From positions 1-64,000 of the forward strand of contig CAVXYK010000021.1 of assembly GCA_963765875.1 (NCBI GenBank): 64,000 nucleotides of DNA, written 5' to 3'. Below the pieces are notes generated by a model. That model was not told the origin of the DNA, did no database searches, and saw only the letters and a program-made list of their open reading frames with translations. The position numbers were made by a program, and so were the translations under genes. Source of the stretch: JAWKOK01 sp963765875. GTDB lineage: Bacteria; Chloroflexota; Anaerolineae; Caldilineales; Caldilineaceae. This document shows, one piece after another, positions 46,162-53,564 of this stretch. How positions within the stretch are numbered: the first letter of the stretch is position 1; the number at the start of each line of letters is the position of its first letter.

Positions 46162-48270
46162 ATGAAAAAATCCCCCACATACTTTTTGACAGCCTTTGTG
46201 TTCTCACTTCTTACCCTGTTGTGCATCAATAGGATCATGCAAGCGTCCGCTTATGCACAACAATCTCCGCCACCGACTGCCATCCCAATCTATGAGATTC
46301 AGGGCGCCGGGCTCGAGTCACCCTACTTTGGTCAGTGGGTGGACTCATTTGGCATTGTAACCGGTATCACGAGCAACGGCTACTACCTCCAAGACCCCGC
46401 CGGCGACGGGAACGCCGAAACCAGCGACGGAATCTATGTCTACACCCAGAGAAGACCCAAGGTTAGCGTTGGCGACTGCCTGGCGTTGCAGCGTGCATTT
46501 GTCGATGAATACTACGAGAAGACTGAGCTTTCGCGGACCAAGGCTCCGCAGCAGGTCGACTGGTGCGGTGGTGTTTCACCGCAGCCGGTTCCAATTGGAT
46601 CTGCTCGATCGGCTGCCGATCCAGCCAATCGATTCGAACGCTTCGAAGGAATGCTCGTCGTCGTCGATGATCTAACCGGTGTTGTCCAGGGCCCGACGAA
46701 ACGTTTCCGCAATGGAGACGCCGAGATTGCCTTTGTCCCTCAATCGGTCGTGCCATATCTGCCGGCCGGCCGCGTCTTTCAACACGAAGCGCATGATATG
46801 GCCGCACTCATGTTCGTCAGCAATGCGCTTGGCGGCCAGCTACCCGAACTCAACTGGGGCGACACGATTCAGCTGGGAGCCGAGCCGGGATCCGCTGATG
46901 CCGTCGTGGGTCTCTTTGACTACAATTTCGGCAAGTATCAGTTCCTGCCGCGCTCTGATCAGGACGTCGGCGGCGAATCGATAGTTCCTGGTCCGGATCA
47001 ACTGGAGCCGCCGCTGCCTGTTGACGAGGTTGCCGGTGAATTCACGGTCTGTACGTTCAACCTGTTGGGGCTCGGGCAAGGCTCAGCTCAGTATCCCGAT
47101 CAGGAGACGTATGATCAGCAACTGGCCAAACGTGCGTTGGCAATTGCCGAGCGGCTGCAAGGCTGCACCATCATCGGCCTACAGGAGGCCGGCACGGCCG
47201 AGGATGCAGAGAACCTGGCCCGTCTTCTTGATGAGGAACATGGTCTAGCCTACACGGCCACGGCGATCGAGGGCCCCGGCACAGACAGCCGCGAGTTCCC
47301 ACTGACCAACGCGTTATTAACGCGTACAGATCGTGTGGATGTGATAGACGCTCAGATCCGTCAAGGTTGTTCAAAGCTCAACTATGACGTGAAGTACGAG
47401 CCCGGTGTCTGTGAGCGCGGCACGTATGGGTTGTTCAATCGACCGCCGCTTGTAGTCGAACTTTCGATAGCCGCAGGCAGTAGCGGGCAGACGAACGCCG
47501 AGCCCTATCGCCTGACCGTGATCGGCAATCATTGGAAGAGCAAGGGCGGGGATGAGACCGTCAATGTCGTTCGTCGCCAGGCACAAGCAGACCACGTTGC
47601 CCAATTGGTCGGGGAGCAACTGATGGGCGATGCGGCATCAAACGTGGTCGTCCTCGGCGATCTCAACGACTACTACCGCAGCGGCCCAGTCGAGGCGCTG
47701 TTGTCCGGCGTCGAACCACCAATGGTGCATTCATACGATTTCCTGGCCGATCTTGATCGCTATACGTACATTTTCAACGGTGGAAGCCAGGTCTTGGACC
47801 ACATGATTGTGACCGGGTCTATGTCACAGGATATCTCTGAGATACGGCCCATTCGTCTTAATGCCGACTATGCCTATCCGGCCTCGATAGACGCTGAGAG
47901 CGTACAGCATAGCAGCGACCACGACCCCGTGATGATGCGTGTACGCCCTGGTCAAGCCGCTTGGATCGGCGGCAACGTTGGCTATCGGGACATCCGCATC
48001 AGCCTACTCGATCAAGCTGGTTCCGAACAGACGTCGGCAATCTCCGACGACCAAGGTGAATTCCGGATCTGGAACGTCCGTCCTGGCACCCATACAGTGC
48101 GCTTCGCAGCGCCACCAGCCATCCAACTCATCCACGAGGAACTGTCTGTCGATGTCGTACCAGGCGCCAACTGGATCGAGGATGTAGGTCCTCGCCATCG
48201 TGCGGTCGACCTGGGGCTGGCCGCGGCCCTGGTTGCTCCGATGCTCATAGACGAGGAGGACATTGAGTAA
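46162..48270 (+). CDS. Secreted endonuclease/exonuclease/phosphatase-family nuclease
   Basis: 702 residues. Signal peptide MKKSPTYFLTAFVFSLLTLL. An OB-fold-like segment (IYEIQGAGLESPYFGQWVD, VTGITSNGYYLQDPAGDGN, DGIYVYT) is followed by the EEP domain from ~300: VCTFNLLGLG, IGLQEAGTAEDAENL (catalytic Glu), TVIGNHWKSKGGDE, VVLGDLNDYYRSGPV (Asp/Asn), HSSDHDPVMM (His). This is the ExeM/NucH-like extracellular DNase pattern. A C-terminal SD-repeat/prealbumin-like domain (QGEFRIWNVRPGTHTVRF) follows. ATG at 46162 has GAGAGACA upstream. Confidence 0.92.
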   Translation: MKKSPTYFLTAFVFSLLTLLCINRIMQASAYAQQSPPPTAIPIYEIQGAGLESPYFGQWVDSFGIVTGITSNGYYLQDPAGDGNAETSDGIYVYTQRRPKVSVGDCLALQRAFVDEYYEKTELSRTKAPQQVDWCGGVSPQPVPIGSARSAADPANRFERFEGMLVVVDDLTGVVQGPTKRFRNGDAEIAFVPQSVVPYLPAGRVFQHEAHDMAALMFVSNALGGQLPELNWGDTIQLGAEPGSADAVVGLFDYNFGKYQFLPRSDQDVGGESIVPGPDQLEPPLPVDEVAGEFTVCTFNLLGLGQGSAQYPDQETYDQQLAKRALAIAERLQGCTIIGLQEAGTAEDAENLARLLDEEHGLAYTATAIEGPGTDSREFPLTNALLTRTDRVDVIDAQIRQGCSKLNYDVKYEPGVCERGTYGLFNRPPLVVELSIAAGSSGQTNAEPYRLTVIGNHWKSKGGDETVNVVRRQAQADHVAQLVGEQLMGDAASNVVVLGDLNDYYRSGPVEALLSGVEPPMVHSYDFLADLDRYTYIFNGGSQVLDHMIVTGSMSQDISEIRPIRLNADYAYPASIDAESVQHSSDHDPVMMRVRPGQAAWIGGNVGYRDIRISLLDQAGSEQTSAISDDQGEFRIWNVRPGTHTVRFAAPPAIQLIHEELSVDVVPGANWIEDVGPRHRAVDLGLAAALVAPMLIDEEDIE

Positions 48271-48450
48271 ATCTCAGTGCTCTCGGAGCGTCAGAGGATT
48301 GCGCATTGCCGCGTGTCCGTCGTATGTGACTTGAAGCAAGCAAACGTGTATGATACGCTTGGTAATTGACAGCGTCGAATTCTATGAATTGACGCAAATG
48401 CAGCGGTCGGCCCTAGGTCCGGGACCTCTTTTCGAATCGGTGAAAAATCA

Positions 48451-48957
48451 ATGAAACACATCTATCTTTCCTGGTATGATACTGAAGAATTGATCAGTAA
48501 GCTCGTCTTCAAGTTGAACACGCCCTACGATGCCATTTTGGTCGTCACACGTGGCGGTATCATCCCAGGCGGGATGATTGCCGAGGCGCTTCGCATGAAG
48601 GAGGTGCTGACTGCATCCGTCCTCTTCACCGAGGATCCGCACAATCAGACGCGCCTTAGCTGGCCCCGGTTTCTTCAGTTTCCGTCGGATCCGTTGCTGA
48701 CCGGTCGCAAGATTCTGGTCGTCGACAACCTCTGGTATCGGGGACGAACCATCATGGCCGTCAAAGGACGTATCGAGACCGCCGGCGGGTATCCTGAGAT
48801 GGCTGTGTTGCACTGGAAGAAGGCGAGCAGCATCTTCCCGGACCAGGAACCTGATTTCTATGGGGAAATCACGGACGACTTCATTCACTACCCGTGGCAA
48901 CGGATCGATGATTCTGACTATCGCATCCCAGCACAGCCGGTCATGCCGCTCTCTTAG
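48451..48957 (+). CDS. Phosphoribosyltransferase-like protein
   Basis: 168 residues. LVVTRGGIIPGGMIAEAL and ILVVDNLWYRGRTIMAV fit the PRTase fold, but the PRPP loop has D-N where two acids are usual, and the flexible loop is long. Closest in style to xanthine/hypoxanthine PRTases related to Gpt (WYDTEELISKL start). Substrate uncertain. The 180-base gap upstream has TTGACA-like and TATGAT-like words but no well-spaced pair. Thirteen bases before nth. Confidence 0.85.
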   Translation: MKHIYLSWYDTEELISKLVFKLNTPYDAILVVTRGGIIPGGMIAEALRMKEVLTASVLFTEDPHNQTRLSWPRFLQFPSDPLLTGRKILVVDNLWYRGRTIMAVKGRIETAGGYPEMAVLHWKKASSIFPDQEPDFYGEITDDFIHYPWQRIDDSDYRIPAQPVMPLS

Positions 48958-48970
48958 CTGAAACGGGCCA

Positions 48971-49630
48971 ATGCCATCAATACCGCTCGAACCCACCGCA
49001 CCGTCCAGCGAACGTATCGACGAGATCATTCGGCTGCTACACCTGGAATATCCGGATGCCTGCTGCGAATTGAACCATAAGAATCCGTTCGAACTGCTGG
49101 TGGCGACAATACTCTCGGCACAGTGCACAGATGTCCGCGTCAACAAAGTAACGCCCGATCTCTTTGCAACATATCCTACCCCTGTAGACTTTGCAGCCGC
49201 CGATCGCACCGAGTTGGAGGAGGCCGTACGTTCCACAGGCTTCTATCGCAACAAAACCAAAAACATCCAGGAAGCCAGCGCACGCATCGTGCATGAGTAC
49301 GAAGGCGAAGTGCCGGACAACATGGACGATCTGCTTTCACTGGCAGGCGTGGCGCGCAAGACGGCTAACGTCGTACTGGGTACGGCCTACGGCATTGCTG
49401 ACGGTATCGTCGTCGACACCCATGTCAAACGGCTCTCAAATCTGCTAGGGCTGACATCCAAGAAAGATCCCAAGAAGATTGAAAAGGACTTGACGGACAT
49501 CGTTCCACAGTCCGAGTGGATCGACTTTTCACATTTACTGATCTTCCATGGTCGTAGGGTCTGTATTGCACGCAGACCAGCCTGCGCAGATTGTGTCCTG
49601 AACCATCTCTGCCCATCAGCGTCGCTCTGA
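48971..49630 (+). CDS. nth: Endonuclease III
   Basis: 219 residues. Base-excision-repair glycosylase/AP-lyase. HhH motif LLSLAGVARKTANVVLG with catalytic Lys (KTANVV), catalytic Asp in GIVVDTHVKRLSNLLG, and a C-terminal 4Fe-4S cluster CIARRPACADCVLNHLC (C-x6-C-x2-C-x5-C). SAQCTDVRVNKVTP is typical. Spacing of 13 bases suggests an operon with the PRTase. Confidence 0.97.
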   Translation: MPSIPLEPTAPSSERIDEIIRLLHLEYPDACCELNHKNPFELLVATILSAQCTDVRVNKVTPDLFATYPTPVDFAAADRTELEEAVRSTGFYRNKTKNIQEASARIVHEYEGEVPDNMDDLLSLAGVARKTANVVLGTAYGIADGIVVDTHVKRLSNLLGLTSKKDPKKIEKDLTDIVPQSEWIDFSHLLIFHGRRVCIARRPACADCVLNHLCPSASL

Positions 49631-49683
49631 CCATCCACCTATGTCTCCTCAACTCGGAGGCGCCATCCCCCGGCAAGGAAGCT

Positions 49684-50505
49684 ATGTCAGTCACAACCTA
49701 TTCCACCGCAAACCTCTGCATCAAGTGTGCACTTGCCTGCGCGCTTGCCATCCAACTGACCGGGTGTCGACCCAATGCAAGACCTCAGCCGAGCCAAATC
49801 GAAGTTGACCCGATTCCGACGACAACGGAAGCCAACTCCACGCTCACGCCCGAGCTTGTTTCAGGCGGGATCGAGGATGAAGAACCGATGGCTGAGGCCG
49901 CCATCAATGGGCAATCGGCGCAAAAGACCGACGTTCAGGCGGCAGGAGAGACGATCCACTTCGGCACAGTTGAGGACCTGATGATAACCCTGCCGGACGG
50001 CTGGGAGGCCGTCACCCTCGGGCAGGACGAACTTCAGGAATGGCTGAGCAACTTAGCACTCAGCGGGGTAACTGCCCAAGCGTTCGCGGATGGCATCGGG
50101 CACGAAACCAGTCTGCTGGCCGCCGCCCACACCGATCCCCATGCCTTTGGCACGCCTAAACCGTTGATGATGCTGACCGTCATACCCCGATACGGTCTCA
50201 AACTCGACCAATATATCGGCGAGCTTTCAGCGGCCCTAGCCTCCACACCCGGCATTGAGGTCGAACGCACTGGCCTACTCTATGACGTACGCGTTGATGG
50301 TGCGCCGGTCGGCATTGTGATGTACCATCTGCCGGCATCAAACGAGACGCCGGACCTCAGTGGCTACCACCTTGTACAGCTTGACGGCGATGGCGAAAAC
50401 CTGGTCGTGATGAACTGGGTCGCTAACCGCGACACCATCGAATCGCTGCTGCCAGAAATCCATGCGGTCGCCGCAACCGTTGCGCCATTATCCGCTACGC
50501 CCTGA
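49684..50505 (+). CDS. Lipoprotein of unknown function
   Basis: 273 residues from the ATG at 49684, preceded by AAGGAAG. Signal peptide with lipobox QLTGC (Cys ~28), a Thr/Glu/Pro-rich linker to ~90, then a globular domain (FGTVEDLMITLPDGWEAVTLGQDELQ ... MVTVIPR-like core, GIVMYHLPA, ENLVVMNWVANRDT) that resembles PsbP/DUF1795-type folds in outline. Family not identified. An earlier in-frame ATG at 49591 lies in nth. Confidence 0.75.
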   Translation: MSVTTYSTANLCIKCALACALAIQLTGCRPNARPQPSQIEVDPIPTTTEANSTLTPELVSGGIEDEEPMAEAAINGQSAQKTDVQAAGETIHFGTVEDLMITLPDGWEAVTLGQDELQEWLSNLALSGVTAQAFADGIGHETSLLAAAHTDPHAFGTPKPLMMLTVIPRYGLKLDQYIGELSAALASTPGIEVERTGLLYDVRVDGAPVGIVMYHLPASNETPDLSGYHLVQLDGDGENLVVMNWVANRDTIESLLPEIHAVAATVAPLSATP

Positions 50506-50911
50506 ACTCATCTTCAACAATGTCTTCGGCATCGCCAAAGACGCGAAAATGCCTTTCCTGCTTTGGTGGCGCAGGCAGTGCACGCATGGCGTACTGGGTA
50601 TCCGGCGGCGACTCCGGCTGTTGAGGTGGTGGTGCCATTGCCCCGCCGGCAAGGACGATAACGGGCGGCTGGTGCGGGTAGCCTCCATATTGGTGATTCA
50701 TGCCTTGGCGGTTCCGACCGCGAGCGTCGTCATCCCCATGTCCTCGATTTCGATTGGCGGCCAGGACTAGCAGCGCCGTCGGCAGACCGGCCAATACGCC
50801 GAAGACGACACCGGTGGCAAGTCCCATAGCGTCTGGACTTAGGCGCCCGCCGATGCGCCAGCCCACTGCCCCAATCAGCACAACCACGATCAATATCACT
50901 ACGTTTCTCAT
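50495..50911 (-). CDS. Small proline-rich membrane protein
   Basis: 138 residues from the ATG at 50911 (GGAGAGA upstream). Two TM helices (VVILIVVVLIGAVGWRIGG; ATGVVFGVLAGLPTALLVLA) form a glycine-rich hairpin, followed by a cytoplasmic-looking Gly/Arg/His/Pro/Gln tail (HQPPVIVLAGGAMAPPPQQP) ending in an acidic VFGDAEDIVEDEFRA. Convergent with and 11 bases overlapping the lipoprotein gene. No function assigned. Confidence 0.7.
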   Translation of the reverse strand: MRNVVILIVVVLIGAVGWRIGGRLSPDAMGLATGVVFGVLAGLPTALLVLAANRNRGHGDDDARGRNRQGMNHQYGGYPHQPPVIVLAGGAMAPPPQQPESPPDTQYAMRALPAPPKQERHFRVFGDAEDIVEDEFRA

Positions 50912-51048
50912 CAGTCTCTCTCCATATAAGTTCGGCGCAAACACGCTGCGCCACTGAACGATTTTGTGAGGCATCATCAGAATATCAAGCGTATTCATTG
51001 GGGGCAGTAGGTGCTTCAAATTCAGGGATATCGACGATTAACAAAATG

Positions 51049-51398
51049 GTGCGGTTTGTAATCCATGGGCATCAAGCGAAAGAAAATGTTAAATCCGCCA
51101 CAGGTTCAAACCGGCGTGCAGCAACGGCTGAAGCCGGCTGCTAACAGCGAAAAGCGCCCTCAGGCGCTAGAGTTCAGCCGCTGAGGCGGCTTTTCGCTGT
51201 TAGCAGCGGGATCTATCCCTGCCGAAACCGACGACAACGCGAGACGCAACTCTTAGTCATTGTCCGTAAACAACTTAGCGACTCCAACCTCCGGGAGGTG
51301 GTCAGTACCAGTTCGCTTACCTAGAAATTCGTGACCACCTCCCGGAAGTCAATTGCGGACAGTCACTTAGCTTGATGCGCATGGGTTGAAAACCGCAC
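51049..51398. mobile_element. MITE-like inverted-repeat element, copy 1
   Basis: 29-bp terminal inverted repeats at 51049-51077 (GTGCGGTTTGTAATCCATGG...) and 51370-51398, 25 of 29 identical. Inside: 19-bp perfect stem arms 51137-51155 and 51189-51207 (GCTGCTAACAGCGAAAAGC) around a 33-bp core made of two small hairpins (GCGCC-CTCA-GGCGC and GCCGC-TGAG-GCGGC). Shared flanks GCAGCAACGGCTGAAGCCG before and ATCCCTGCCGAAACCGACGAC after. An extra ~105-bp inverted-repeat insert lies at 51260-51364. No ORF. Same element as 57041-57272, whose core is inverted. Confidence 0.8.
51260..51364. repeat. Inverted-repeat insert inside the MITE-like element copy 1
   Basis: TTGTCCGTAAACAACTTAGC ... CTCCGGGAGGTGGTCA on the left and TGACCACCTCCCGGAAGTCAATTGCGGACAG on the right form ~30-bp imperfect arms around ~25 bases. 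The stretch is missing from copy 2, where the flanking sequence is directly joined, so it is a later insertion or copy 2 lost it. TTAG-type bases on both sides may be a target duplication. Confidence 0.6.
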
Positions 51399-51502
51399 CT
51401 ACGCTAGAAAGCACAATGAAGAGGACACCCGCCAGCGTGTACAAGAAACTCCTCACCACGTACGAAATGACATAATCCTCACAAGGGCAGTCCCGTTATC
51501 TG

Positions 51503-52633
51503 CTAGCGCTGAAAAAGTCGGTGGAGGATGGTGGCCGGGCGTCTGTCAGGTGTTTCTCGCCCTCGATCCCGATGCGTTTCCCCCCGTTCATCTTCGACTT
51601 CAGACCAGTCTCTGCTCCCACCGCCAGACTCAAGCCGGCCGACGATCCGGGTCAGATCCTTCGGGCCCAGCCAGGCGGCCTGAAACCTGATCGCCTGGCC
51701 CTTGGCAATCAGCAAGAAGTCGCCTTTTCCCTCTAGCTTTTCGGCTCCGCTATCGGCAATCCCTGATGCATAGCGGGCTTCCTCCCGGCTTGCCGTTGCG
51801 CCAACCAGGCGTACCGGGAAGTTTGCCTTCATGGCGCTGCCTATCAAGGCGGAGGCGGGCTTCTGGGTGCACGCAACCAGGTGGATACCCGCCTCGCGTC
51901 CCCGCTGGGCGATCCTGGACAGCGCTGCCTCGACCGGACGTCCGCCGACCTGAATCAGATCGGCCAGTTCGTCTACCCCGACCACAATCGCGGGCCGGCT
52001 GATCCGTTCCTGATCGCGTCGCTCCATTTCGGCGATCAGGTCTTCTAGGCGTCTCAACGCGGCTTCCGGCTCCGCAGCGACTGCTCCGCCAACGTTGGCC
52101 AGGTGGGTAAGCGGGCCGAGACCTCTGCCTTTGGGATCGATCAGTTCGATCCGGACTTCTTCGGTTGAATTGAACATACATAGCGACGTGAGCATGGTGC
52201 GTGCTAGCGCAGTTTTGCCCGAGCCGGTCGTGCCGACCACCAACACATGGGCAACGTCCGCCGCCGCGATGCGCAATAGGAGCGGCGTGCCATTTCCTTC
52301 CACGCCGAGCACTGCAGTGACCGGCGGCGGCGGGGGAAGGCGGCGGCAGAGGCGCAGCAGCCGCACGGGCGAAGGCTTGGGCCGTGAGACCTCGACATTG
52401 ATCTCGCCGCCGTTGCGATAGATCCGTGCCTCGCGTTGTTCGAGCGCCATGGCGATCTCTTCGGCCAGCGCGGCCACACGATTTACCTTGGTGCCAACCT
52501 CGGTCATCAACTCGAAACGTACAAAGCGTGGCGTGACCACGCCCCCACGCACGCGACCACTGACATTGTGTCGTGCCAGCACTTCTTCAATCTTGTCTGC
52601 TTCCATCTCCAGCGTTCGTCGCTTGTAAGCCAT
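51503..52633 (-). CDS. FtsK/SpoIIIE-type ATPase, short soluble form
   Basis: 376 residues. ~110 N-terminal residues (LARHNVSGRVRGGVV, FVRFELMTEVGTKVNRVAALAEEIAMAL) match the alpha/beta part of FtsK motors; the ATPase has Walker A LVVGTTGSGKTALARTML (~130-147), DPKGRGLGPL, Walker B AIVVGVDELADLI, and GIHLVACTQKPASALIG. There are no TM helices and no gamma (KOPS-reading) domain. Known relatives are small FtsK-like proteins of mobile elements and plasmids; no such partner is visible here. A 34-bp palindrome and promoter precede it. Confidence 0.87.
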   Translation of the reverse strand: MAYKRRTLEMEADKIEEVLARHNVSGRVRGGVVTPRFVRFELMTEVGTKVNRVAALAEEIAMALEQREARIYRNGGEINVEVSRPKPSPVRLLRLCRRLPPPPPVTAVLGVEGNGTPLLLRIAAADVAHVLVVGTTGSGKTALARTMLTSLCMFNSTEEVRIELIDPKGRGLGPLTHLANVGGAVAAEPEAALRRLEDLIAEMERRDQERISRPAIVVGVDELADLIQVGGRPVEAALSRIAQRGREAGIHLVACTQKPASALIGSAMKANFPVRLVGATASREEARYASGIADSGAEKLEGKGDFLLIAKGQAIRFQAAWLGPKDLTRIVGRLESGGGSRDWSEVEDERGETHRDRGRETPDRRPATILHRLFQR

Positions 52634-52732
52634 GGCCAGGCTCCTGGAACACCCGTGAGGTCAAGTGGCAAGGCGGACTCGTTTCGCTGTGAAGTCAACG
52701 AATGAGACCGTTTCCAAGCCACAAGAATCCGT

Positions 52733-52766
52733 TATCCCCAGTATCCCAATTGGGATACTGGGGATA
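52733..52766. promoter_or_regulatory. 34-bp perfect palindrome, likely operator
   Basis: TATCCCCAGTATCCCAA and its exact mirror with no spacer (17+17). It lies ~45 bases downstream of the promoter at 52819-52847 and 100 bases before the FtsK-like start. It is built of GTATCCC/GGGATAC half-sites, so a dimeric repressor site is likely; it would also form a cruciform or a roadblock hairpin. Confidence 0.6.
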
Positions 52767-52818
52767 GTTTCTGCCGCAATCATCGGGAAATTTGTTCGGG
52801 GGAGATATTTCCACTTGC

Positions 52819-52847
52819 AGGATATAGCACAAATGTTCTAATGTCAA
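52819..52847 (-). promoter_or_regulatory. Promoter of the FtsK-like gene
   Basis: Minus strand: TTGACA (52847-52842), 17-bp spacer, TATCCT (52824-52819); a TATATC two bases earlier is an alternative -10. Confidence 0.55.
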
Positions 52848-53049
52848 GATGCAAATCAACTAACCGTGTGAAGATATTGATATGGATTGTGGTGATCGAC
52901 GCAATGCTTCTGAGGACAATGAATGCAACTTGCCTGGCATCCTCGGTGCATGTTTGGCTCGACCAATGATAGTGCTTTCCGTGAAGCGATGTGTTCGACC
53001 GTCTAGGATGTACCGTTCGGCGGTTTCATGGTGTGCCCTTTGGAGCTGT

Positions 53050-53086
53050 ACAAGAAACGACCCGCCTCCTGTACAGAAGCGGGTCA
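53050..53086 (-). terminator. Intrinsic terminator of tRNA-Arg
   Basis: Minus strand: GACCCGC ... GCGGGTC stem (53085-53059) followed by GTTTCTTGT. It is ~55 bases beyond the tRNA 3' end on the same strand. Confidence 0.65.
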
Positions 53087-53139
53087 TCAAGCACATATGC
53101 CGTTCTCACGCGTGTCTACAACCAATGGTAGTAGATTAG

Positions 53140-53212
53140 CACGCCCGAAGGGATTCGAACCCCTGACACCCAGTTCCGAAGACTGGTGCTCTATCCGCTG
53201 AGCTACGGGCGC
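53140..53212 (-). tRNA. tRNA-Arg (anticodon TCG)
   Basis: 73-nt cloverleaf on the minus strand: acceptor GCGCCCG/CGGGCGT (G-T at 1:72), D arm with AGCTCAGCGGATAGAGC, anticodon stem CCAGT/ACTGG with loop CTTCGGA (anticodon TCG, reads CGA/CGN by wobble), T arm AGGGG-TTCGAAT-CCCTT. Discriminator G; CCA is not encoded. Confidence 0.95.
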
Positions 53213-53224
53213 TTACCATTCCAG

Positions 53225-53253
53225 ATCATACCATTGGCTTCTGGATTCGTCCA
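53225..53253 (-). promoter_or_regulatory. Promoter of tRNA-Arg
   Basis: Minus strand: TGGACG (53253-53248), 17-bp spacer, TATGAT (53230-53225), placing the start a few bases before the tRNA 5' end. Confidence 0.5.
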
Positions 53254-53282
53254 GAAAAACGCGGGTCAAATTGGCGATGCGC

Positions 53283-53564
53283 CTACCCCGAACTCACCGA
53301 CCGGCTTCGTAGCGGATGCTCTTCACCAGAACCATTGTCTTTGGCACCGAGCCAAACCACGAAATGAACATGATTGGGCATGATAACGAACTCATCAAGC
53401 GCAATTGTAGGAAACCAGGTCGGTAGAGCGAACCAAACATCGGCGACGATCGAGCGCAGGACCTCATCTTCCAGTACCGGCGAGTGGTCTCTTGTACAGA
53501 CTGTTACAAAGTAGGCGCCGCTCGTCGAGTAATCATGACCCTTGTATTGGATCGACTGCCGGTT
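53283..53564 (-). pseudogene. Truncated RAYT (REP-associated Y1 transposase) fused to mazG
   Basis: The last 93 residues of the mazG reading frame are RAYT: NRQSIQYKGHDYSTSGAYFV, then TVCTRDHSPVLEDEVL, and ALDEFVIMPNHVHFVVWLG, which holds the HUH motif. Full-length family members have roughly 150-240 residues; the helix with the catalytic tyrosine is missing, and the frame ends soon after in EEHPLRSRSVSSG. Thus it cannot transpose. A pair of REP-like palindromes lies at its N-terminal side. Confidence 0.82.

Larger units (their letters stand above)
52634..53139. other. 506-base control region between the FtsK-like gene and tRNA-Arg
   Basis: Holds, left to right, the palindrome at 52733-52766, the FtsK-like promoter at 52819-52847, and the tRNA terminator at 53050-53086. 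An 85-codon plus-strand ORF at 52882-53139 crosses the terminator and is not convincing. Confidence 0.5.

Noticed and set aside
52882..53139. 85-codon plus-strand ORF
   Set aside because: Crosses the tRNA terminator, Cys/Arg-rich, no Shine-Dalgarno and no recognisable family.
51503..53212. Integrative element at tRNA-Arg
   Set aside because: An FtsK-like gene near a tRNA is suggestive, but there is no integrase, and I see no direct repeat of the tRNA 3' end in the window.
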